From: Planctomycetota bacterium
Lineage (GTDB): Bacteria; Planctomycetota; Planctomycetia; Planctomycetales; Planctomycetaceae
Length of the DNA stretch: 6,114 nt
Direction: 5' to 3'
Assembly (NCBI GenBank): GCA_023429275.1
Contig: JAEYWB010000054.1
Coordinates: 1-6,114 of the forward strand
Part shown: positions 1 through 5,886 of the stretch, in pieces
How positions within the stretch are numbered: the first letter of the stretch is position 1
Layout: each line of letters begins with the position of its first letter
The notes under the pieces: generated by a model
Told to the model about the DNA's origin: nothing
The model's database searches: none
Seen by the model: only the letters and a program-made list of their open reading frames with translations
Position numbers and translations under genes: made by a program

Positions 1-1
1 G

Positions 2-793
2 GCCCGTACGGTCCGGGCCTGGCTCTTCTTCCCCGGGCCGGCCGCCGGGAAGGACCCGGAGAAGCCGGCCGAGGACAAGCGGGCCGGCATCCTCTGCCTC
101 CACCAGACGACCGGCATCGTCAAAGGAGAGCCGGCGGGCCTCGGCGGGCTGCCGAACCTGCACTACGCCCTCGAACTCGCCCGGCGGGGCTTCGTGACGC
201 TCGCTCCGGACTACCCGAGCTTCGGTGAGTACCGATACGCCTTCCCTCCGGAAGACGGCTACGTCAGCGGGACCATGAAGGCGATCGCCGACAACCTCCG
301 CGCGGTCGACCTGCTGCACCATGGTCTCGCGCGGGTCGACGGCGAGCGGATCGGCTGTATCGGTCACTCGCTCGGGGGGCACAACACGATGTTCACGGCC
401 GCCTTCGATCCGCGGATCAAGGCGATGGTCTCCAGCTGCGGGTTCAACCGGTTCCACAAGTACGAGAACGGAAACCTCGCCGGCTGGTCGAGCGCCCGGT
501 ACATGCCGCGGATCACGACCGAGTTCCACAACCGCGCGGAAGAGATGCCGTTCGACTTCCCCGAGATCGTCGCCGCCTTCGCTCCTCGTCCGTTTCTCGC
601 CTGCTCACCGCTGCGTGACGACAACTTCGAAGTCTCGGGAGCGAAGGACTGCATCGACGCGGCCATGCCGATCTATCGGCTCTGCGGCGCCGAGAAGAAC
701 CTTCGAGCCACCTACCCCGACTGCGCCCACGACTTCCCTCCCGAGACGCGGGAGATCGCGTACAAGTTCTTCGAAGAGGTCCTGGCGCCATAG
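2..793 (+). CDS. Alpha/beta hydrolase, dienelactone hydrolase / acetyl-xylan-esterase-like (5' truncated by window edge)
   Basis: The reading frame is open from the first complete codon at position 2, so the true start lies outside the window. A GTG at 194 is internal, because family-like sequence continues upstream of it. The 263 visible residues show an alpha/beta-hydrolase fold: a strand and oxyanion-hole segment LCLHQTTG (visible residues 31-38), LAPDYPSFGEY (67-77), the nucleophile elbow GHSLGGH with Ser123, a probable acid in PLRDDNF (Asp206 or Asp207), and the catalytic His243 in CAHDFPP. The order Ser-Asp-His is normal. Such enzymes cleave ester or lactone bonds; the substrate cannot be read from sequence. 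Any signal peptide would be in the missing N-terminus, so location is unknown. The gene ends on TAG inside a palindrome shared with the converging acetyltransferase gene. The fold assignment is firm and the substrate is open. Confidence 0.88.
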   Translation, partial: ARTVRAWLFFPGPAAGKDPEKPAEDKRAGILCLHQTTGIVKGEPAGLGGLPNLHYALELARRGFVTLAPDYPSFGEYRYAFPPEDGYVSGTMKAIADNLRAVDLLHHGLARVDGERIGCIGHSLGGHNTMFTAAFDPRIKAMVSSCGFNRFHKYENGNLAGWSSARYMPRITTEFHNRAEEMPFDFPEIVAAFAPRPFLACSPLRDDNFEVSGAKDCIDAAMPIYRLCGAEKNLRATYPDCAHDFPPETREIAYKFFEEVLAP

Positions 794-812
794 TCACGCG
801 GGACTATGGCGC
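785..812. terminator. Perfect palindrome between convergent genes, probable bidirectional terminator
   Basis: The arms GCGCCATAGT (785-794) and ACTATGGCGC (803-812) are perfectly complementary over 10 bp, with an 8-nt loop CACGCGGG. The left arm contains the TAG stop of the plus-strand hydrolase (791-793). The right arm, read on the other strand, contains the TAG stop of the acetyltransferase (804-806). Neither side has a T-tract, so a classical intrinsic terminator is not proven. The position between two converging genes only 10 nt apart makes a role in transcript ends or 3'-end protection likely. Confidence 0.6.
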
Positions 813-1307
813 TCCCAGTGCCTTGAGTGCCGCCCCGTCGACGCGCATTCGCCGCCAGTCGGCCGCCATCCGGGCTCCGAGGGCCTCATAGAACCGGATC
901 GCCGGCTCGTTCCAGTCGAGGACTGACCACTCGTAGCGGACGCATCCCCGCTCCACGGCGAGCCGGGCGACTTCCATGATCAGCTTCCGGCCGAGTCCCA
1001 GCTTGCGGAAAGCCGGACGGACGAAGAGGTCCTCGAGGTACATCCCCGGTCCGGCGGCGAACGTCGAGTAGTTGTGGAAGAAGAGCGCGAACCCGGCCGG
1101 CTCCTCGTCGACGGTTCCAACAATCGCCTCGGCGTAGACCCGCTCGCCGAACAGGTCCCGGGCCAGGGCCTCTTCCGTCGCCACGACCTCGTGCGAAAGG
1201 CGCTCGTACTCCGCCAGTTCCCGGATCAGGGCCAGGAGAAACGGGATGTCAGCCGGGCGGGCGAATCGGACGGCGAGGGACGGCTGTGACGTGGAGGAGA
1301 GTGTCAT
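804..1307 (-). CDS. GNAT N-acetyltransferase, spermidine/spermine N1-acetyltransferase (SSAT)-like
   Basis: A 167-residue protein with the full GNAT layout. RFARPADIPFLLALIRELAEYE (residues 14-35) is the N-terminal strand and helix. YLEDLFVRP (90-98) is the strand before the acetyl-CoA loop, and RKLGLG (101-106) is the R-x-x-G-x-G pyrophosphate-binding motif. SVLDWNEPAIRFYEALGA (128-145) is the C-terminal signature. The YLED and WNEP..FY motifs closely match eukaryotic SSAT as I recall it, where a Glu at 92 and Tyr at 140 serve polyamine binding and acid catalysis; both are present here at the same numbers. Bacterial members acetylate small amines such as polyamines or thialysine, so the substrate is uncertain. 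The enzyme is cytoplasmic, with no signal peptide. I chose the ATG at 1307 because the frame upstream only translates the intergenic repeat. No clear ribosome-binding site precedes it. Confidence 0.88.
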   Translation of the reverse strand: MTLSSTSQPSLAVRFARPADIPFLLALIRELAEYERLSHEVVATEEALARDLFGERVYAEAIVGTVDEEPAGFALFFHNYSTFAAGPGMYLEDLFVRPAFRKLGLGRKLIMEVARLAVERGCVRYEWSVLDWNEPAIRFYEALGARMAADWRRMRVDGAALKALGAP

Positions 1308-1380
1308 ATGTGCTGACAGCTGGGTGGGAACAATTAACGGATTGCGCGGCGGCTCTCGATGGAGTTTCAAAGCAGTTTTA

Positions 1381-1494
1381 GCCACAGAGGCCACAGAGGT
1401 CACAGAGAGAACGTCCGGAAGGACGACCTTCGAGCCTTCTCGAGACCGATCACGATGGTCCGAAGCTCCCTGTGACCTCTGTGTCCTCTGTGGC
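1381..1494. repeat. 114-bp inverted-repeat element with CCACAGAGG arms
   Basis: The left arm (1381-1409) and right arm (1466-1494) are 29-bp inverted copies with two mismatches. Each arm is itself three near-tandem 9-mers: left CCACAGAGG, CCACAGAGG, TCACAGAGA; the right arm read in reverse gives CCACAGAGG, ACACAGAGG, TCACAGGGA. Outside the arms the pairing continues imperfectly (GCAGTTTTAGCC against GCATTTGCC). The 56-nt centre holds three small potential hairpins. The element fills the gap between ubiD and the acetyltransferase gene. I recall similar CCACAGAG-rich inverted repeats scattered between genes in many bacteria, including planctomycetes, but cannot cite or verify this. It may act as a transcript-end structure for ubiD, or be a small non-autonomous mobile repeat. 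Confidence 0.8.
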
Positions 1495-1534
1495 AAATGC
1501 TTGGACGAGTTCAGCTGAGACCCGCCTACCCCCT

Positions 1535-3364
1535 TCACCACAATCCATGCAGCGGCCCGCCGGAGGCCGCGAGTTCGTCGATGCGGCGGGTGACGGCAGG
1601 GTCTTCCTCCAGCGGCGGGGCGTGGTGCGGCTTGATCCGGGCGTCGATGACGAGGGAGCTCCGGCATCCCCAGTGCTTGTTTTCGGTCGAGGCCCCGAGG
1701 CCGTCGATGTCCGCCGCCGGGTTCGAGCGGGTGAATGTCACCCACAGGAAGTTGTTGAGCGACCGGGCCGTGAAGCCGCTGTCATCGACCAGCACGATCA
1801 GCGGGAACCGGTTCACCGGATGCCCATGGGCGATCGACTCGCAGAATTTCCGAAGGACGCCGTCATTCCTCGCCGTGCAGCGCGGCGCTTTCAGCGCGAG
1901 GATGCCTCGCAGACAGATGCGGGGATCCGAGAACCCTTCCGGCCAGTTGCAGCCGCTGGGGATCTCGGTCAGCAGGTCGCGGCGCTTCTTCCCCGCCGCC
2001 GCAATGACAACCTTCGAACCCTGGTTGAGGCCGTCCCCCGAGTAATCGAGCGTGTCGATCGTCGTCCGGGTCTGGAAGTGGAGGTCGCGCGTCCAGTCGA
2101 CCCGCTCGAGAACGTGCCGGAGGAACGCCGGGATGTCATGGATGTCGAGCTTCGGGGCATCCTGCTCCGCCACGATGAAGAGATATTTCGCCAGCGACAG
2201 CTGCCCCTGGCCGAGAATCGCGTTCGCCTGAGTCAGCAGCTCCTGGGGAATCCGCTCGGCGGCGTAGGGGACGTATCGCTCGCTCCCGATCGCCAGGAGA
2301 AGCGGATGGACCCCCGCGGCGTCGACCGCGTGAACCGCCTTCACCCCGGGAAGAACCTGCGGGATCGCAGGGCCGGTGATCTCGTGAATGATCTCGCCGA
2401 ACGCGGTGTCCTCCTGCGGCGGCCGGCCGACAACCGTGAATGGCCAGATCGCCCCGGGGCGATGAAAGACCTTGTCGACGTTCAACACCGGGAATTCGTG
2501 CGCGAGGCTGTAGTAGCCGAGGTGATCGCCGAACGGCCCCTCAGGAAGCGTCTTCGGATCGACCGTCCCGCTGATGCAGAAGTCCGCCTCCGCCAGGACG
2601 GGAAGCCCCTCCTTCTGACGAATGAGCGAGACCCGATGCCCGCCGAGCGCCCCGGCAAAGGTCAGCTCCGAGAGTCCTTCCGGAAGGGGCATCACCGCGG
2701 CGACCGGGATCACTGGCGGGCCCCCGACGAACACATTCACCCGGAACGGCTCGCCCCGGCGGATCGCCTTCGCGTGCTGGACGCCGATCGTCCGGTGAAT
2801 CTGGTAATGCAGGCCGACCTGGCGGTTCGGGGCGTACTGGTTGCCACCGACCTGGATCCGGTACATCCCGAGGTTCGACTTTCGCCAGCCGGGAGCGTCG
2901 GGATCTTCGGAGTAGACCGCGGGAAGCGTGACGAACGGCCCGCCGTCGCGCGGCCAGCTCACGAGCTGGGGCAACTGGTCGAGCGTCGTCTCATGCATCG
3001 TCGCGGGACCGCGCGACACGTACTTGGGACGCATCGCCCACGCGAGCGGGAGCGCCTTCGCCGATTCCCAGGGATGCTGGAGCGCCGTGGCGGGGTCGAG
3101 CTTGATGCCGACAAGGTGTTTCACCCGCTCGATCGTGTCGCGGAACAGGAACCGGGTCCGGTCGACCGTGCCGAACAGGTTGCTGACCATCGGGAACCGG
3201 CAGCCCTTCACCCGTTCGAACAGGATCGCGGGCCCCTTCGCCTGATAGACCCGGCGGTGGATCTCGGCCGCTTCGAGACGGGCATCGATCTCGACCGGGA
3301 TGCGGACGAGCTGCTTCGTCCGCTCGAGATCGGCGATGCAGGCTTGGAGGTTGCGGTAACCCAT
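1535..3364 (-). CDS. UbiD-family (prenylated-FMN-dependent) decarboxylase, long form
   Basis: A 609-residue protein opening MGYRNLQACIADLE. Residues 164-171 (NLGMYRIQ) match the conserved N-x-G-x-Y-R region of the cofactor and metal site. PEGPFGDHLGYY (274-285) carries the acidic residues Glu275 and Asp280, which correspond to the catalytic pair of the family. VLVDDSGFTARSLNNFLW (524-541) is the C-terminal domain motif. UbiD enzymes bind prenylated FMN made by UbiX and reversibly decarboxylate aromatic or unsaturated acids in the cytoplasm. E. coli UbiD is about 497 residues; here about 100 extra residues sit roughly between 415 and 520, before the C-terminal motif. No ubiX or quinone-biosynthesis gene is visible, so a ubiquinone or menaquinone role is not supported and I give no symbol. 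The start at 3364 is chosen because recognisable UbiD sequence begins there. The 40 codons upstream are low-complexity and run into the neighbouring gene. No Shine-Dalgarno is seen. It may be cotranscribed with the gene 70 nt upstream. Confidence 0.9.
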   Translation of the reverse strand: MGYRNLQACIADLERTKQLVRIPVEIDARLEAAEIHRRVYQAKGPAILFERVKGCRFPMVSNLFGTVDRTRFLFRDTIERVKHLVGIKLDPATALQHPWESAKALPLAWAMRPKYVSRGPATMHETTLDQLPQLVSWPRDGGPFVTLPAVYSEDPDAPGWRKSNLGMYRIQVGGNQYAPNRQVGLHYQIHRTIGVQHAKAIRRGEPFRVNVFVGGPPVIPVAAVMPLPEGLSELTFAGALGGHRVSLIRQKEGLPVLAEADFCISGTVDPKTLPEGPFGDHLGYYSLAHEFPVLNVDKVFHRPGAIWPFTVVGRPPQEDTAFGEIIHEITGPAIPQVLPGVKAVHAVDAAGVHPLLLAIGSERYVPYAAERIPQELLTQANAILGQGQLSLAKYLFIVAEQDAPKLDIHDIPAFLRHVLERVDWTRDLHFQTRTTIDTLDYSGDGLNQGSKVVIAAAGKKRRDLLTEIPSGCNWPEGFSDPRICLRGILALKAPRCTARNDGVLRKFCESIAHGHPVNRFPLIVLVDDSGFTARSLNNFLWVTFTRSNPAADIDGLGASTENKHWGCRSSLVIDARIKPHHAPPLEEDPAVTRRIDELAASGGPLHGLW

Positions 3365-3434
3365 GGGGCAGGCTGTCGGCGTCAGGCCGTAGGAGGTCGG
3401 GGCCGGGAGAGGATAGGCGCAGAGGGGCGAGGGG

Positions 3435-3803
3435 TCAGGCCTCTGGGTGCGTCTTCCGGAACTCCGGAAGCGGATACTCATGGACGGGGAGCGGAGCGGG
3501 AAGGGCGGCGATCTCCTGGAGACGACGCCAGCCCCGCGTCAGAAGCGATTCTCGCTCGCTCACAAACGCTGGATCGAGCTCGCTTTTTGCGAAGACCCCC
3601 TCGACGGTGACCGGATCGAACGCGGGATCGACGATGAACTGCGCTTCGGTCGGGTTACAGCGGATGTGCCGCTCGGGGGTCGCCAGAAGCGCCCGGCCGT
3701 CGAGCTGGCCGGTCACATACCGGAGGTAGAGATCGCTCCCGGTGATGTCCTCCACCTCGTCTCCGCAGACGTCGCACAGGTAACCTTGATCGCAGCGAGC
3801 CAT
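3435..3803 (-). CDS. Conserved-looking small cysteine-containing protein, function unknown
   Basis: A 122-residue protein starting MARCDQGYLCDVCGDEVEDIT. Cys4, Cys10 and Cys13 near the N-terminus, with His46 and Cys49 in ERHIRCNP, could form a small metal (zinc) site; this is inferred from spacing only. The middle (residues 23-45) and the C-terminal half (FVSERESLLTRGWRRLQEI) look helical. There is no signal peptide or membrane segment, so a cytoplasmic location is expected. I recall closely similar proteins annotated as hypothetical in planctomycetes. The ATG at 3803 follows GAGAG with a 5-nt spacer, the best ribosome-binding site in the window. The open frame upstream of it is unrelated sequence overlapping the cytochrome gene. 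The stop lies 70 nt before ubiD on the same strand, so the two may form a small operon. No function is assigned. Confidence 0.75.
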   Translation of the reverse strand: MARCDQGYLCDVCGDEVEDITGSDLYLRYVTGQLDGRALLATPERHIRCNPTEAQFIVDPAFDPVTVEGVFAKSELDPAFVSERESLLTRGWRRLQEIAALPAPLPVHEYPLPEFRKTHPEA

Positions 3804-3940
3804 GAATTCTCTCGGAGATGTTCGCGCGGCACTCCAGACCGCGAACGGGCTTCCAACGAAGAATAGAGCAAACGTGCCCCCTCGGCGCGGCTCCCTCCCA
3901 ATCGAGCTACGACGCGGCCCGGCAGCGATCGACGCATCAA

Positions 3941-3957
3941 CCGGTCCCTTGAACCGG
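3941..3957 (-). terminator. Short hairpin after the cytochrome gene, weak terminator candidate
   Basis: Stem CCGGT (3941-3945) pairs with ACCGG (3953-3957) around a 7-nt loop. On the minus strand two further A-T pairs can form beyond a bulged G. It begins about 12 nt past the cytochrome stop codon. There is no U-tract, so the terminator assignment rests on position and stem only. Confidence 0.3.
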
Positions 3958-3969
3958 CTTGCCTGTGCG

Positions 3970-4305
3970 CTACGGAGGAGGGAGCAGTCCGTTGTTGAGA
4001 TAGTCTCCCCAGGTCTTCCCGGGCTCGGCCTCTTTGCCCTCGGCGTCCCGGAGCGCGTCGAGGATCTTGTTCGGAGCTCTCTGGTTCTTGATACCGAGAG
4101 AGCCGGCAAGATCCTTGGCGTAGAGGGTCTGTTTCGTCTTCTCCTTCCCTCCGTCGCCGTGGCAGACGCCACAGTTGATGGGGGCTTTGATCCCGGCGTA
4201 CGTCTCTTTGAAGGCCTTGTTGTATTGAGGGCGGGCGAAGGACTCGGCCGGGAAGAGCGACAGCGCCACAGTGATGACGATGAGCGCGGCAAAGAGGTGG
4301 CGCAT
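3970..4305 (-). CDS. Secreted small single-haem c-type cytochrome-like protein
   Basis: A 111-residue precursor. Residues 1-24 form a signal peptide: MRH, then a hydrophobic stretch from LFAAL to about Pro19, with probable cleavage after SFA24. The 87-residue mature part has one haem-attachment motif, CGVCH (45-49), preceded by RPQYNKAFKETY. It ends GKTWGDYLNNGLLPPP. Export and covalent haem binding in the periplasm are therefore expected. The mature chain contains no methionine and no histidine other than His49, so the usual sixth haem ligand is absent. It may be five-coordinate, use Lys or Tyr, or carry haem for a non-electron-transfer purpose. I recall similar ARPQYN...CxxCH proteins in planctomycetes. 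The ATG at 4305 gives a textbook signal peptide; a GTG at 4338 would add 11 residues and is less likely. No clear promoter or ribosome-binding site was found. The partner and reaction are unknown. Confidence 0.8.
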   Translation of the reverse strand: MRHLFAALIVITVALSLFPAESFARPQYNKAFKETYAGIKAPINCGVCHGDGGKEKTKQTLYAKDLAGSLGIKNQRAPNKILDALRDAEGKEAEPGKTWGDYLNNGLLPPP

Positions 4306-4622
4306 GGCGGGTTCCACGAGGGCCAGGACCGAAAGCACAGAGACCAGAGGGCTTGTCCGGGGGCTCGCTCGGGTTCCGCGATAGCCGTTGCTCGTTCGAG
4401 AGACCCCATAACGGCCAACGTCGGCGCACCGATCGCATCGCGAGAGGTTCGGGATCAGTGAGGATGAGCGAAGATCAGTCTTCCTGAACTCTTCTGCCGA
4501 CCGGCACCGGCTTCCTGATGCCTCGAGGAAGAGGAGTAGAACCGTAATCTCCTCTCATCTTCGCTCATCAGCTTCCCGTGTCCTGGACGCCGCATGACAG
4601 AGTCCGGAGCCTCTTTCCCGCC
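4306..4622. other. 317-nt intergenic region between the cytochrome gene and dnaN
   Basis: No convincing coding sequence is visible on either strand. The dnaN-proximal part holds the inverted-repeat element at 4463-4569. The rest, nearer the cytochrome start, should contain that gene's promoter, but I found no -35/-10 pair of reasonable quality there. Confidence 0.6.
4463..4569. repeat. 107-bp inverted-repeat element bounded by GATGAGCGAAGAT
   Basis: The 13-bp ends GATGAGCGAAGAT (4463-4475) and ATCTTCGCTCATC (4557-4569) are perfect inverted copies. Inside, AGAGGAG (4530-4536) pairs with CTCCTCT (4549-4555) around a 12-nt loop, one base from the right end. At the left end GAAGA-TCAG-TCTTC (4470-4483) can form a competing small hairpin. 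CTTCCTGA occurs twice as a direct repeat (4480-4487 and 4511-4518). The element begins 54 nt past the dnaN stop, so it could mark the end of the dnaN transcript, or be a short palindromic repeat of the kind scattered in some genomes. Its family is not recognised. Confidence 0.65.
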
Positions 4623-5732
4623 TCAATCCTTGGCGAGAGGCATCACGACATAGGTGTAGGTGTCGTCCGACTTGAAGACCGCCGCGCTGTTCGAGTCGAT
4701 CAGGTTCAGCGTGATCTGGCCGGTCGGGTCGAGCACGCGGAGGAAGTCCGCGACGTACTTCGGATCGAACGTGATGTCGATCTTGTTCCCGTCGAAGCTG
4801 ATCGGCAGCTCGACCTTCGACGTTCCGATGTCGCTCGCCGAGCTCTTGAGCGTCAGCGTCCCGGAGTCGAACACGAAGTCGACCCCCTTGCTCTCCTCGC
4901 TCTGAACGATCATCGCCTGCCGCACCGCCGAGAGGAACGGGCCGGTCACGAGCGGGATCTCGACCTCGAAGCTCTGCGGGATGACATCCTGGTACCGCGG
5001 GAAACGGCCTTCGACGAGCCGGGCGTAGATCGTCGAATTGCCGGAGCGGACCAGCACATCGTTGTTGTGGATCGCGATATGGACCTCCTGCTCGAAGTCC
5101 TGGATGCTCTTCTCGATCAGGGTCATCGCCTTCGACGGGATGACCGGCGTCCCGACCTCCTCCGAAACGCTCCCCTGGGCAGAACAGGCCGCCTTGTAGA
5201 CGGCGAGCCGGCGGCTGTCGGTCGCCGCGAGGGTCATCTGCGTCGGCCGGAGCTCCATCAGGACGCCGCCGAGGGCGTACCGGGTGCTCTCGACATCGGC
5301 CGCGAACAAGGTCCGCTGGATCCCCTGCTTGAGAGCCTTCCCCGGGATGACGTGGTAGTTCTCTTCGTTGAACGCGGCGACGTCAGGGAACTCGGCGGGG
5401 TTCTCGACGGAGAGGCGGAATTCGCTGTGGGCCGTCCGGACCCAGAGCGCCTCTTCGGTCACCTCGAGCGAGATCGTGTCGTCCTGGACTTCGCGGAGGA
5501 TGGCAGTCATCCGGGCGGTCGGCAGGAGCGCCTCCCCCGAAGAGGTGGTCGAGATCTCGGGGATGACGTACCGGATGCCGACTTCCTGGTCGGTCCCGAT
5601 GAGCGTGGCGGTCCCGTTCCCGACGATCAGCTTGACGTTCCGCAGGATTTCCTTGGGGGTCCGCGACGGAACGACGGTCGCCACCGTGCCGAGGGCGGAG
5701 GCGAGGAGCGAACGGGAGCACTGCAGCTTCAT
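4623..5732 (-). CDS. dnaN: DNA polymerase III subunit beta (sliding clamp)
   Basis: A 369-residue protein, normal length for the family. It forms the ring-shaped dimer that encircles DNA and tethers DNA polymerase III and other partners during replication and repair. Three clamp domains of about 120 residues each can be placed (1-120, 121-250, 251-369). Family motifs include TRYALGGVLME (150-160), TDSRRLAVY (171-179), EGRFPRYQDVIP (241-252) and the C-terminal YVVMPL (361-366). TDSRRLA, FPRY and VVMPL line the hydrophobic pocket that binds clamp-binding peptides. The start MKLQCSR at 5732 is the usual clamp beginning. No Shine-Dalgarno precedes it. A candidate promoter lies 61-89 nt upstream. 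No dnaA, recF or gyrB lies downstream; the next gene encodes the cytochrome-like protein, so the classic dnaA-dnaN-recF order is not seen on this side. Confidence 0.98.
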   Translation of the reverse strand: MKLQCSRSLLASALGTVATVVPSRTPKEILRNVKLIVGNGTATLIGTDQEVGIRYVIPEISTTSSGEALLPTARMTAILREVQDDTISLEVTEEALWVRTAHSEFRLSVENPAEFPDVAAFNEENYHVIPGKALKQGIQRTLFAADVESTRYALGGVLMELRPTQMTLAATDSRRLAVYKAACSAQGSVSEEVGTPVIPSKAMTLIEKSIQDFEQEVHIAIHNNDVLVRSGNSTIYARLVEGRFPRYQDVIPQSFEVEIPLVTGPFLSAVRQAMIVQSEESKGVDFVFDSGTLTLKSSASDIGTSKVELPISFDGNKIDITFDPKYVADFLRVLDPTGQITLNLIDSNSAAVFKSDDTYTYVVMPLAKD

Positions 5733-5792
5733 GGGGACCGGCTCGAAGGAGAAACGCGTGAACTGTCGAACATCCCTGACGGCGAATGGGGA

Positions 5793-5821
5793 AGAATAGA
5801 ACCCGCTCCCGGGTGCGACAA
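5793..5821 (-). promoter_or_regulatory. Candidate sigma-70-type promoter of dnaN
   Basis: On the minus strand TTGTCG (5816-5821) and TATTCT (5793-5798) are separated by exactly 17 nt. Each matches the consensus at four of six positions. Transcription would begin near 5786 and give a leader of about 54 nt before the dnaN ATG. This is pattern matching only, but the spacing and position are right. Confidence 0.4.
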
Positions 5822-5828
5822 TCGTCGC
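5815..5828. promoter_or_regulatory. 14-bp dyad overlapping the dnaN -35
   Basis: GCGAC-AATC-GTCGC is a perfect 5-bp dyad with a 4-bp centre that covers the candidate -35 hexamer. A protein binding here would be expected to block or modulate the promoter. No known operator is recognised, and such short dyads occur by chance in GC-rich DNA. Confidence 0.25.
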
Positions 5829-5886
5829 GGTGGGTCGTTGGGCCGCTTTGCATCTGTTCAGGCGTTACAGACGGCGGTCAGCGGCC

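Noticed and set aside
194..196. GTG start for the hydrolase
   Set aside because: The frame stays open to the window edge and encodes the expected upstream strand and oxyanion-hole motif, so this codon is internal.
1381..1494. CRISPR array or tRNA
   Set aside because: The 9-bp units are contiguous without spacers, and the cloverleaf-like fold has no anticodon arm, T-loop or acceptor end; it is an inverted-repeat element.
1308..1745. N-terminal extension of the acetyltransferase to a 313-residue protein
   Set aside because: The extra 146 residues translate the inverted repeat and the 3' end of ubiD; GNAT homology begins just after the ATG at 1307.
3365..3481. Upstream ATG for ubiD at 3481
   Set aside because: It would overlap the preceding gene and add a Pro/Arg-rich stretch with no UbiD resemblance.
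1472..3610. 712-residue plus-strand open frame
   Set aside because: It is the mirror of ubiD in GC-rich DNA, with an Arg/Asp/Val-rich composition and no domain, while the minus strand is clearly UbiD.
3860..3865. TATTCT as a -10 box for the cysteine-protein gene
   Set aside because: The hexamer is well placed, about 57 nt before the start, but no -35-like sequence occurs at 16-18 nt spacing.
3804..4418. Longer open frame upstream of the 122-residue cysteine protein
   Set aside because: It runs antisense-frame through the cytochrome gene and has the Arg/Ser/Pro-rich composition of a shadow frame.
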